NCBI GenBank assembly: GCA_003453455.1
Contig: DMLG01000047.1
Location: 1 to 12,234, forward strand
Direction: 5' to 3'
Length of the DNA stretch: 12,234 nt
Origin: Clostridiales bacterium
GTDB taxonomy: Bacteria; Bacillota; Clostridia; UBA1381
Made by a program: the position numbers and the translations under genes. The notes under the pieces are model-generated. The model searched no databases. It saw nothing but the letters and a program-made list of their open reading frames with translations, and had not been told where the DNA came from. Of the stretch, positions 6,692 through 12,234 are shown in pieces; position 1 is the stretch's first letter, and each line of letters begins with the position of its first letter.

Positions 6692-7675
6692 ATGAAACTT
6701 AGTTTATTTGAACTTATAATTACAAGGCCGCTCGGTTTTATAATCAGGACAATTTATGACCTTGTCCAGAATTACGGTCTTTCTATTCTGCTTTTTACCG
6801 TTATAGTTAAGCTGATACTTATGCCGCTTCAAATAAAGTCGCAAAAGGCGATGAAAAAACAGCAGAAAATTCAGCCGATAATTGCAGAGCTCCAAAAAAA
6901 GTATGCAAACGATCAGCAAAAATTACAGCAGGAAATGATGAAGGTCTATAAGGAAAACGGTGTAAGTATGACAGGCGGCTGTCTGCCGCTTTTAATTCAG
7001 TTCCCCATCCTTATAGGCTTATACCGCGTTATTCAGCGCCCTATAACCTATATCAGGGGCATAAATTTTGCAGATAGCACAAATATCGAAAATATAAAAA
7101 CAGTTGTAGCAGGAATGACCGAAAAGTTCCCCGATATCATAGGAAGACTTTCGTCTATGTCCCCCGAACAGCTACAAAAAACATATCAAATTCAGCTTTC
7201 TACCTGGGCTGATAAGCTTGGGCTTGCCCGGGATTTCGGCTGGCACATAAACTTTAATTTTTTGGGACTTGATTTGTCGGGAGTGCCGAGTGCTGCTTTC
7301 TCCGCAATAACGCGCGGTGATTTTTCCGATATCGGAACGGTACTTTTAATTTTAATTCCCATTTTGGCAGTGCTGACCACATGGCTTTCTATGCGCCAAT
7401 CTCAAAAGCTGACGCAAAATCCGAATGTAAAGCAAAATGACGATGACCCGTCGCAGTCGATGAGCAAATCTATGAATATGATGATGCCCATTATGACAGG
7501 ATTTTTCACCTTCTCGCTACCGTCGGGTATCGGAATTTACTGGATTATTTCAAGCGTAATGCAAATAATCCAGCAGTATGCTTTGGATAAATATTTTAAT
7601 GAGAAAGAAGATGATTTCGTTGTTACAATACCTGACAAAAACAGAAAAAACGGCAAAAAGCGCAGAAGACGCTAA
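6692..7675 (+). CDS. yidC: Membrane protein insertase YidC/Oxa1/SpoIIIJ family
   Basis: This 327-residue insertase has the five-helix core of Gram-positive YidC. TM1 is at about 28-47; then a charged cytoplasmic hairpin (about 48-92), TM2 at about 95-113 (GGCLPLLIQFPILIGLY), TM3 at about 214-233, TM4 at about 261-278 and TM5 at about 280-297. The hydrophilic-groove residue that is Arg in E. coli and B. subtilis is Lys40 here (VIVKLILMPL). The C terminus is a basic tail (KNRKNGKKRRRR) that could contact ribosomes. There is no lipobox cysteine, unlike B. subtilis SpoIIIJ. The extracytoplasmic segment between TM2 and TM3 is long, about 100 residues. GAGGT precedes the ATG. The last 65 bases overlap jag. 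Confidence 0.95.
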   Translation: MKLSLFELIITRPLGFIIRTIYDLVQNYGLSILLFTVIVKLILMPLQIKSQKAMKKQQKIQPIIAELQKKYANDQQKLQQEMMKVYKENGVSMTGGCLPLLIQFPILIGLYRVIQRPITYIRGINFADSTNIENIKTVVAGMTEKFPDIIGRLSSMSPEQLQKTYQIQLSTWADKLGLARDFGWHINFNFLGLDLSGVPSAAFSAITRGDFSDIGTVLLILIPILAVLTTWLSMRQSQKLTQNPNVKQNDDDPSQSMSKSMNMMMPIMTGFFTFSLPSGIGIYWIISSVMQIIQQYALDKYFNEKEDDFVVTIPDKNRKNGKKRRRR

Positions 7676-8369
7676 AAATCTTGCACTTTCAGAACTTGGT
7701 ATAACGGAGGAAGACGCAGTCATAACCGTAACCGACGAGGGTTCAAAAGGCTTTTTGGGCATTGGATCAAAGGGCGTCACCGTATCGGTTGAGGCAAAAG
7801 ACGCAGCGCCTATCATAGCAAAAACCTTTCTTTCACAGGTTTTTGATGCTATGGGACTTGACGCCGAAATATCCGCAAAAACTGACGACAAGACACTTTT
7901 TACAGAAATTTCAGGCGAACATATGGGGCTTGTTATAGGAAAAAGAGGCGACACCTTAGATGCCTTGCAGTATCTTACCTCGCTTGTTGTTAATCACGAA
8001 ACAGAGGACAGAATTCGCGTAATTCTCGATACAGAAAATTACAGAGAAAAACGCCATACCGCGCTCGTTTCTCTTGCAAACCGTCTCGCAGACAAAGTTT
8101 TGCGTACAGGCAAAAAGCACACTTTGGAGCCTATGAACCCTTATGAGAGGCGCATTATTCATTCCTGCCTTCAAGCAAATGACGGTGTGACAACCTTTTC
8201 AATAGACGAAGAACCGAGAAGGCGCGTTGTGATTGCCCCCAAAAATTCAAAACCCCGCACAAGCACTCTGCCGCATATCTCATCACATATTGCCGCTGAA
8301 CACAGGCAGCAAAATCACAATAAGGCAAAGAATTACGATGAGTTTTTGGCAGAAAATGGCGAAGAATAA
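7611..8369 (+). CDS. jag: RNA-binding protein KhpB/Jag
   Basis: Jag (KhpB, EloR) is an RNA-binding protein that pairs with KhpA and affects cell elongation and sporulation in Gram-positive bacteria. The 252-residue frame holds an N-terminal Jag_N domain (about 9-60, with EGSKGFLGIGSKGV), a KH domain (about 75-145) with the IGKRG loop at 109-113 followed by DTLDALQYL, and an R3H domain (about 150-212) with the R-x3-H motif at R180-H184. A 40-residue polar tail ends the protein. ATG 7611 is my preferred start; ATG 7599 is also possible. Both lie inside yidC, and the GAGAAAG in front is only a fair ribosome binding site, so translation is probably coupled to yidC. Confidence 0.9.
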   Translation: MISLLQYLTKTEKTAKSAEDAKNLALSELGITEEDAVITVTDEGSKGFLGIGSKGVTVSVEAKDAAPIIAKTFLSQVFDAMGLDAEISAKTDDKTLFTEISGEHMGLVIGKRGDTLDALQYLTSLVVNHETEDRIRVILDTENYREKRHTALVSLANRLADKVLRTGKKHTLEPMNPYERRIIHSCLQANDGVTTFSIDEEPRRRVVIAPKNSKPRTSTLPHISSHIAAEHRQQNHNKAKNYDEFLAENGEE

Positions 8370-8380
8370 GGAGAATAGTT

Positions 8381-9115
8381 ATGTCAGGACATTCCAAATG
8401 GAGTACAATTAAAAGAAAAAAAGGCGCAAACGACGCACAAAGAGCAAAAATCTTTACTAAGGTGTCCCGTGAAATTCTGGTTGCAGTAAAAGCAGGCGGC
8501 CCTGACCCTGATAATAATTCGGCACTTAAAGACGCCATTTCCAAAGCAAGGTCGGTGAATATGCCTAATGACAACATAAGCCGTACAATAAAAAAAGCGG
8601 CAGGTTCGACTGAGGGTGACAACTACGAAACTGTTGTTTATGAAGGTTACGGACCAAGCGGTGTTGCCGTTATTGTAGATTCCCTTACCGACAACCGAAA
8701 CCGTACCGCCGCAAATGTCCGTCACTATTTTGATAAATTCGGCGGAAATCTCGGCACCAACGGCTGTGTAAGCTTTATGTTTGACCAAAAAGGTGTCATC
8801 ATTATAGAAAACGACGGCATTTCAGAAGATGAAATAACTATGGACGCATTGGAAGCAGGCGCAGAAGACCTTTCGATAAATGAGGATTGTATTGAGGTTA
8901 CCTCCGCTCCCGAGGATTTCCATTCTGTCCGTGATGCATTGGAGGCAAAATACACGATTTTATCAGCTGAACTTTCTATGGTTCCTCAAACTATGACAAA
9001 AATAACCGATGAGGAGCATATCACTTTAATGGGACGGCTTTTGGACAGTCTTGACGATGACGACGATGTCCAGAATGTATATCATAACTGGGATATGCCT
9101 GATGATATTGAATAG
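8381..9115 (+). CDS. yebC: YebC/PmpR/TACO1-family protein
   Basis: This 244-residue protein is full length for the YebC family and starts with its signature MSGHSKWSTIKRKKGAND. NMPNDNISRTIKKAAG and YEGYGPSGVAVIVD follow as expected. The family was first described as DNA-binding regulators (PmpR, YebC); more recent work shows that members help ribosomes translate difficult stretches such as polyproline, as mitochondrial TACO1 does. GGAG lies nine bases before the ATG. It starts 11 bp after jag, where most Firmicutes carry mnmE, and is the last gene of the operon before the terminator at 9122-9151. Its translation role would fit its ribosomal neighbours, but the placement may be incidental. Confidence 0.95.
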   Translation: MSGHSKWSTIKRKKGANDAQRAKIFTKVSREILVAVKAGGPDPDNNSALKDAISKARSVNMPNDNISRTIKKAAGSTEGDNYETVVYEGYGPSGVAVIVDSLTDNRNRTAANVRHYFDKFGGNLGTNGCVSFMFDQKGVIIIENDGISEDEITMDALEAGAEDLSINEDCIEVTSAPEDFHSVRDALEAKYTILSAELSMVPQTMTKITDEEHITLMGRLLDSLDDDDDVQNVYHNWDMPDDIE

Positions 9116-9121
9116 CTGACA

Positions 9122-9151
9122 AAAAAACGGGAACCGATGTTCCCGTTTTTT
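9122..9151. terminator. Bidirectional terminator between yebC and cpsD
   Basis: A 13-bp perfect stem (9122-9134 with 9139-9151) around the loop CGAT. The core is CGGGAAC/GTTCCCG flanked by A on the left and T on the right, so each strand reads a T-tract after the stem. It ends yebC, six bases after the stop, and can end the minus-strand cpsC-cpsD transcript 69 bases past its stop. Confidence 0.92.
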
Positions 9152-9219
9152 ATTTCCGAAATAACAAAACTGCTGCATTATTCCTACGCCCGCAGGCGGA
9201 GCTTTTATCAAAAGCTTTT

Positions 9220-10161
9220 TTATTTTTTCTTTGTCTTATCTTCTTTTTTTGTGCTGAAAAGCTCTTTCATACTCTTCTTTTTTTGTTTCTCTTTCTTTTC
9301 TGCCTTCTTGTCTTCCTTCTTCTTATCGCTGTATCCGTAGCCATAGCCATAACCATACCCGTAACCATAACCATAGCCGTAGCTATATTTAGAGCCGTAG
9401 TTATAGCCGTACTTTCTGGCGTTTCCGTATCTGCTGTAACTTCCATAGCTATAAGACATAACATTTATATCGTTTAGAATATAACCTAAAATTTTGGCGT
9501 TTGCCATCTGGATATTCGTTCTTGCCCTGTTCAAAGACTCGATAACCGTACTGTTTTGCCTTACTACAAAGATAACTCCCGTTGCATATCTTGCCATAGC
9601 AACCGCCTCAGTAACAACCGTAACAGGCGGTGTGTCTATAAAGATATAGTCATATCTTTCACCAAGCGTTTCAAGGAGATTTCCCATTTCTGATGATGAC
9701 AAAAGCTCTGTCGGATTAGGCGGAATATGCCCGCTTGTTATACAGTCAAGATTATGCTTCTCGCTATGCTTTATAGCAGTATCAACATCAATAAGTCCGC
9801 ACAAAAGGTCAGAAAGTCCGTTTTCCCTTTCAATTCCCAAATGTCTGTAAATTCTCGGCTTTCTAAGGTCTGCGTCTATTATCAGAACCTTCGCCTCTGT
9901 CTGAGCAAAGGTTATCGCAATATTAAGACTTATTGTAGTCTTTCCTTCGTGAGGGCTTGCACTGGTAATAATTATCTTTTTTGCGCCCTTTTCGGAGCCA
10001 AGTGAATATATAATATTTGTTCTTGTGGTGTTATACGCCTCTCGCACAAGGAAGTCGGTATTTTCGTCCAAAACAGGGCTTATTCCACGGGTATTTGTAC
10101 TTTCCCTTCTGCTGTTTGCCTGTTTAATATTAAATTCTCCGATTAGTTTTAATAAGTTCAT
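9220..10161 (-). CDS. CpsD/CapB-family tyrosine-protein kinase (BY-kinase)
   Basis: This 313-residue cytoplasmic kinase works with a CpsC-type membrane adaptor to control export and polymerisation of exopolysaccharide. It has Walker A at 67-76 (SASPHEGKTT, K74), Walker A' at 92-100 (VLIIDADLR, D96/D98) and Walker B at 172-179 (YIFIDTPP, D176). DADLRKP and the early EAYNTTRTNI segment are typical. The C-terminal tyrosine cluster, which autophosphorylates in this family, is extreme: 17 tyrosines between about 237 and 277, including eight Tyr-Gly units in a row (261-276). A Lys/Glu-rich tail of about 35 residues follows. ATG overlaps the upstream cpsC stop by 4 bp. No polysaccharide synthesis gene or CpsB phosphatase is present nearby, so the polymer it controls cannot be named. 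Confidence 0.93.
   Translation of the reverse strand: MNLLKLIGEFNIKQANSRRESTNTRGISPVLDENTDFLVREAYNTTRTNIIYSLGSEKGAKKIIITSASPHEGKTTISLNIAITFAQTEAKVLIIDADLRKPRIYRHLGIERENGLSDLLCGLIDVDTAIKHSEKHNLDCITSGHIPPNPTELLSSSEMGNLLETLGERYDYIFIDTPPVTVVTEAVAMARYATGVIFVVRQNSTVIESLNRARTNIQMANAKILGYILNDINVMSYSYGSYSRYGNARKYGYNYGSKYSYGYGYGYGYGYGYGYGYSDKKKEDKKAEKKEKQKKKSMKELFSTKKEDKTKKK
9331..9381 (-). repeat. Tyr-Gly dipeptide repeat tract in the BY-kinase tail
   Basis: Seventeen codons read (YG)8-Y. On the DNA this is an imperfect 6-bp repeat of TAT/TAC with GGN. Both Tyr codons and all four Gly codons occur, so the units are not identical copies. That suggests the peptide pattern is maintained, although the 6-bp periodicity also makes length change by slippage possible. 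Confidence 0.9.
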
Positions 10162-10853
10162 CTGGCTACACCTGCTTCCTCAACCTGTATAAACTCAGGA
10201 ATTTCACCAAGCAGCGGCTCCGGAAATTTACCGGCTATATCTTCCCTCGTCTTTATTCTTGTATCGAAAAGTTCGAGCAAAAGGATGATTCCTGCGCCCA
10301 CCGCTATACCCAAAAGGAATGCAATCAGCGAGTTTTGCTTTACATTAGGTGAAACGGGAGAACGAGGTATCTGACCATCGTCAAGGATTTTTACCGAACC
10401 GGCATTTATAACCCTTATAAGCTCGTCAGGCGCATGCACAAGAACGCTGTGGCAAATATCATACACATCCTGCGGCACCTTGCCCGTAACAGTAATTTGC
10501 AAAATCTGCGTCTCATTTACCGCACTGTATGCAATCATACTCTTTAATTCGCCGGTTGAGTATCTTCCGTCCAAATCCTCCGCAACTTGCGAAAGGAAGG
10601 TTCTTCTGCTCAGTATTTCCTTGTATGTCTTAACAAGTTCCTGCGAAGAATTAAGCTGTCCTTGCGAGATGTCTGTGTTCTGTGTACGCTGCGCATTTAC
10701 ATAAAGAGTTCCGTCTGTTCTGTAAAGCGGATCAACAAAAATCTGTGTATAAACAAATGCCGATACACTGAATACTACTGCGCATACTGCCCAAATCCAC
10801 CAACGGCGTATCATCATATCTATAATATCGGCTATTCCTATCTTTTCGTTCAA
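10158..10853 (-). CDS. CpsC/Wzz-family chain-length determinant and kinase adaptor
   Basis: This membrane protein of 231 residues has the topology of Gram-positive CpsC/CapA proteins: a short cytoplasmic N terminus, TM1 at about 18-40 (WWIWAVCAVVFSVSAFVYTQ), an extracellular domain of about 140 residues, a proline-rich segment (IPRSPVSPN) before TM2 at about 177-198, and a cytoplasmic tail that would activate the BY-kinase. I choose TTG at 10853 as the start because GGGAG (10866-10862) lies eight bases before it; another in-frame TTG at 10868 would be inside the Shine-Dalgarno region and has none of its own. It is the first gene of a two-gene operon and overlaps cpsD by 4 bp (ATGA). Confidence 0.9.
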   Translation of the reverse strand: MNEKIGIADIIDMMIRRWWIWAVCAVVFSVSAFVYTQIFVDPLYRTDGTLYVNAQRTQNTDISQGQLNSSQELVKTYKEILSRRTFLSQVAEDLDGRYSTGELKSMIAYSAVNETQILQITVTGKVPQDVYDICHSVLVHAPDELIRVINAGSVKILDDGQIPRSPVSPNVKQNSLIAFLLGIAVGAGIILLLELFDTRIKTREDIAGKFPEPLLGEIPEFIQVEEAGVAR

Positions 10854-10885
10854 AATATCATCTCCCAAAAGGTAAACTTTTTATT

Positions 10886-10914
10886 ATTGTATCATATTAC
10901 ACACTAGAAATCAA
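10886..10914 (-). promoter_or_regulatory. Sigma-A promoter of cpsC-cpsD
   Basis: On the minus strand TTGATT (10914-10909), 17 bp, TACAAT (10891-10886), then the TTG start 32 bases after the -10. Four and five of six consensus bases match. Confidence 0.65.
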
Positions 10915-10941
10915 GAATTTTATCTTTTTTTCGTCAGGTTG

Positions 10942-10970
10942 TTGAATTTTTTGTGTTTTATCTGTATAAT
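10942..10970 (+). promoter_or_regulatory. Sigma-A promoter of nth and the HIT gene
   Basis: TTGAAT (10942-10947), 17 bp, then a perfect TATAAT (10965-10970). The predicted start is about 10977, which leaves a short leader of about 16 bases with AGAGGTGAG before ATG 10993. It also excludes the longer nth frame that opens upstream at 10939. Confidence 0.72.
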
Positions 10971-10992
10971 AGCTTATAAAAGAGGTGAGCGT

Positions 10993-11631
10993 ATGAGAAA
11001 AAAAGAGCGAGCGGACAGCGCAGTAGCAATTTTAAAAGAGCTTTATCCTAAGGCGAGCTGCACTCTGGATTATGACTCGCCCCTGCATCTGCTTATCGCA
11101 ACTCAGCTTGCGGCACAATGCACCGATGCAAGAGTAAATATTATTACAAAAACTCTTTTTAAGAAATATCCCGATGTACAGGCTTTTGCAAATGCAGATT
11201 ATGATGAGCTTTGCGAGGATATACGCCAGGCAGGGTTTTTCAGAAATAAGGCAAAAAACATAATTTCCTGCTGCCAAAGGCTCATTTCCGATTATAACGG
11301 AGAAGTTCCTGACACGATGGAAGAGCTTTTGACCCTTTCGGGTACGGGCAGAAAGACCGCAAATCTTATTTTGGGCGATATTTTTAAAAAGCCTGCCGTA
11401 GTTGTGGACACGCATTGCACAAGGCTTTCAAAAAGGATAGGGCTTACCGAGAACTCTCTACCGGAAAAAATCGAAAAAGACTTAAAAAAACTTATAGCTC
11501 CCGAGGAGCAGCTTGATTTTTGCCACAGACTTGTAGCACACGGCAGAAATGTTTGTACGGCACGCTCACCAAAATGTGAAGATTGCCTGCTTTGTCACAT
11601 TTGCAGAGAATATGAAAAACAAGGAGATTAA
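10993..11631 (+). CDS. nth: Endonuclease III (DNA glycosylase/AP lyase)
   Basis: Nth removes oxidised pyrimidines and cuts at abasic sites in base excision repair. The 212-residue protein matches E. coli Nth in length. The helix-hairpin-helix LSGTGRKTANLIL carries the catalytic lysine K121, and VVVDTHCTRLSKRIGL carries the catalytic aspartate D139. The [4Fe-4S] cluster ligands are C188, C195, C198 and C204 with the standard C-x6-C-x2-C-x5-C spacing; C201 is an additional cysteine inside the loop. LIATQLAAQCTDARVN is typical of the family's N-terminal part (SQLSAQCTD in most homologues). ATG 10993 follows AGAGGTGAG. Confidence 0.96.
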   Translation: MRKKERADSAVAILKELYPKASCTLDYDSPLHLLIATQLAAQCTDARVNIITKTLFKKYPDVQAFANADYDELCEDIRQAGFFRNKAKNIISCCQRLISDYNGEVPDTMEELLTLSGTGRKTANLILGDIFKKPAVVVDTHCTRLSKRIGLTENSLPEKIEKDLKKLIAPEEQLDFCHRLVAHGRNVCTARSPKCEDCLLCHICREYEKQGD

Positions 11632-11635
11632 AAAA

Positions 11636-11980
11636 ATGGATGATTGCTTATTCTGTAAAATAATAAAAGGGGAAATTCCGTCTGAAAAAATTTATGAGGA
11701 CGAGTATGTATATGCTTTTTCCGACATATCGCCTCAGGCGCCGCACCATACGGTAGTTGTGCCAAAAATTCACATACCGTCAGCAAACGAAGTGTCCGCG
11801 GAAAATTCAGTATATGTTTCAAAAATTTTTGAAGCAATTCCAAAAATTGCCAAAAGCCTTGGCTATTCCGAGCGAGGATACCGCGTTGTAAATAATTGCG
11901 GCGAAGACGGATTGCAAACAGTAAAACACCTTCATTTCCACCTTATGGGCGGCAGAAAATTCTCCTGGCCCGCAGGCTGA
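11636..11980 (+). CDS. HIT-family nucleotide hydrolase (HINT type)
   Basis: This 114-residue protein has the HINT layout: CLFCKIIKGEIP with two N-terminal cysteines (C4, C7) that may bind zinc, the central PHHTVVVPKIHIPS strand, and the histidine triad HLHFHLMGG with H98, H100 and H102. Such proteins hydrolyse nucleoside phosphoramidates or AMP-linked substrates; the physiological substrate is often unknown. GGAG (11623-11626) lies inside the last codons of nth, and the ATG comes four bases after the nth stop, so the genes are co-transcribed. The frame is open upstream into nth but has no start with a ribosome binding site. The C terminus MGGRKFSWPAG is normal for the family. Confidence 0.94.
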   Translation: MDDCLFCKIIKGEIPSEKIYEDEYVYAFSDISPQAPHHTVVVPKIHIPSANEVSAENSVYVSKIFEAIPKIAKSLGYSERGYRVVNNCGEDGLQTVKHLHFHLMGGRKFSWPAG

Positions 11981-12014
11981 TTTTTCCTGTTTTTGAAAAA
12001 ATATGCCAAAAAAC

Positions 12015-12044
12015 TTGACATTTATATATCATATAAGGTATAAT
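12015..12044 (+). promoter_or_regulatory. Consensus sigma-A promoter of rpsU
   Basis: TTGACA (12015-12020), 18 bp, TATAAT (12039-12044). Both hexamers are perfect. The leader of about 68 bases contains a short CCGG...CCGG pairing (about 12084-12102) next to the purine-rich ribosome binding site GGAGGGAGGG. The 9-mer GGTATAATA occurs twice, at 12037-12045 and 12054-12062. Confidence 0.85.
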
Positions 12045-12118
12045 AGCAAGAGTGGTATAATATCCATATTATCCATCAAACAGCCGGAATCTGTTTTGCC
12101 GGAGGGAGGGAAATACAA

Positions 12119-12234
12119 ATGTCAGAAGTTCGTGTTAAAGAAAATGAATCCTTAGACAGCGCACTCAGACGTTTTAAAAGAAATTGCGCCAAGGCCGGTA
12201 TTCAGCAGGAAATTCGTAAGAGAGAACATTACGA
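12119..12234 (+). CDS. rpsU: 30S ribosomal protein bS21, 5' part (cut by window end)
   Basis: The first 38 codons read [20 protein letters not shown] followed by [19 protein letters not shown], the conserved start of bS21, a small protein of the 30S subunit involved in initiation. The usual length is about 58 residues, so roughly 20 residues lie beyond the window. ATG 12119 follows a very strong purine-rich ribosome binding site (12101-12110). The perfect promoter and the gap after the HIT gene show that it begins its own transcription unit. Confidence 0.95.
   Translation, partial: MSEVRVKENESLDSALRRFKRNCAKAGIQQEIRKREHY

Noticed and set aside
9200..9227. AGCTTTT/AAAAGCT hairpin with T-run as a second plus-strand terminator after yebC
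   Set aside because: The 7-bp stem is weak, has a 3-base loop and overlaps the Lys-rich end of cpsD; the hairpin at 9122-9151 already explains termination.
9331..9381. The 6-bp repeats as a CRISPR or intergenic tandem array
   Set aside because: The repeats lie in frame inside cpsD, have no spacers and code for Tyr-Gly units.
9283..9477. Plus-strand frame with alternating Val/Ile/Ala/Thr residues
   Set aside because: It is the antisense reading of the Tyr-Gly repeat in cpsD; the pattern comes from the repeat itself.
11960..11996. GCC-CGCA-GGC hairpin as terminator of the HIT gene
   Set aside because: The stem is only three or four base pairs and the following T-run is short and interrupted.

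Overview
The window looks like a chromosomal segment of a low-to-moderate GC, endospore-forming Firmicute of class Clostridia. The basis is a SpoIIE sporulation phosphatase, Gram-positive style genes (YidC without a proteobacterial N-terminal domain, Jag/KhpB, a split CpsC/CpsD tyrosine kinase pair), strong GGAGG-type ribosome binding sites and consensus sigma-A promoters. I see no insertion sequence, phage gene, CRISPR array, tRNA or rRNA. Nearly everything is housekeeping; the unusual items are small or regulatory.

Region by region. 1-823: the 5' part of hflX on the minus strand, divergent from an Lrp/AsnC regulator. 824-2487: that regulator overlaps by 4 bp a PLP aminotransferase resembling the AlaR-AlaT (YugG-YugH) pair of Bacillus subtilis. 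2474-4720 (minus): spoIIE followed by an unrecognised 70-residue small protein. The small gene converges on the aminotransferase gene, and both stop codons sit in the loop of one terminator hairpin. 4721-4926: divergent promoters for spoIIE (with an exact Spo0A box) and for a YfcE/MJ0936-type phosphodiesterase that starts at TTG. 5392-5910: a gene-poor stretch holding a possible small RNA (promoter plus 19-bp hairpin and T-tract) and then the consensus promoter of the next operon.

5911-9115: a compact operon rpmH-rnpA-yidD-yidC-jag-yebC, covering ribosomal protein bL34, the protein of RNase P, the membrane insertion machinery (YidD, YidC), the RNA-binding protein KhpB/Jag and a YebC-family translation factor. 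It lacks dnaA/oriC upstream and mnmE-mnmG-rsmG downstream, so the classical origin cluster is broken at both ends. It ends in a hairpin at 9122-9151 that can also stop the convergent minus-strand operon.

9220-10853 (minus): cpsC-cpsD, a chain-length/co-polymerase membrane protein and its cytoplasmic BY-kinase. The kinase has an exceptional tyrosine-rich tail with eight consecutive Tyr-Gly units. 10854-10992: divergent promoters. 10993-11980: nth (endonuclease III) and a HIT-family hydrolase in tandem. 12015-12234: promoter, leader and first 38 codons of rpsU (bS21), cut by the window end.

No wholly new multi-gene system is evident. The best leads are the BY-kinase tail, the spoIIE-linked small protein, the Spo0A-type spoIIE promoter and the possible small RNA upstream of rpmH.
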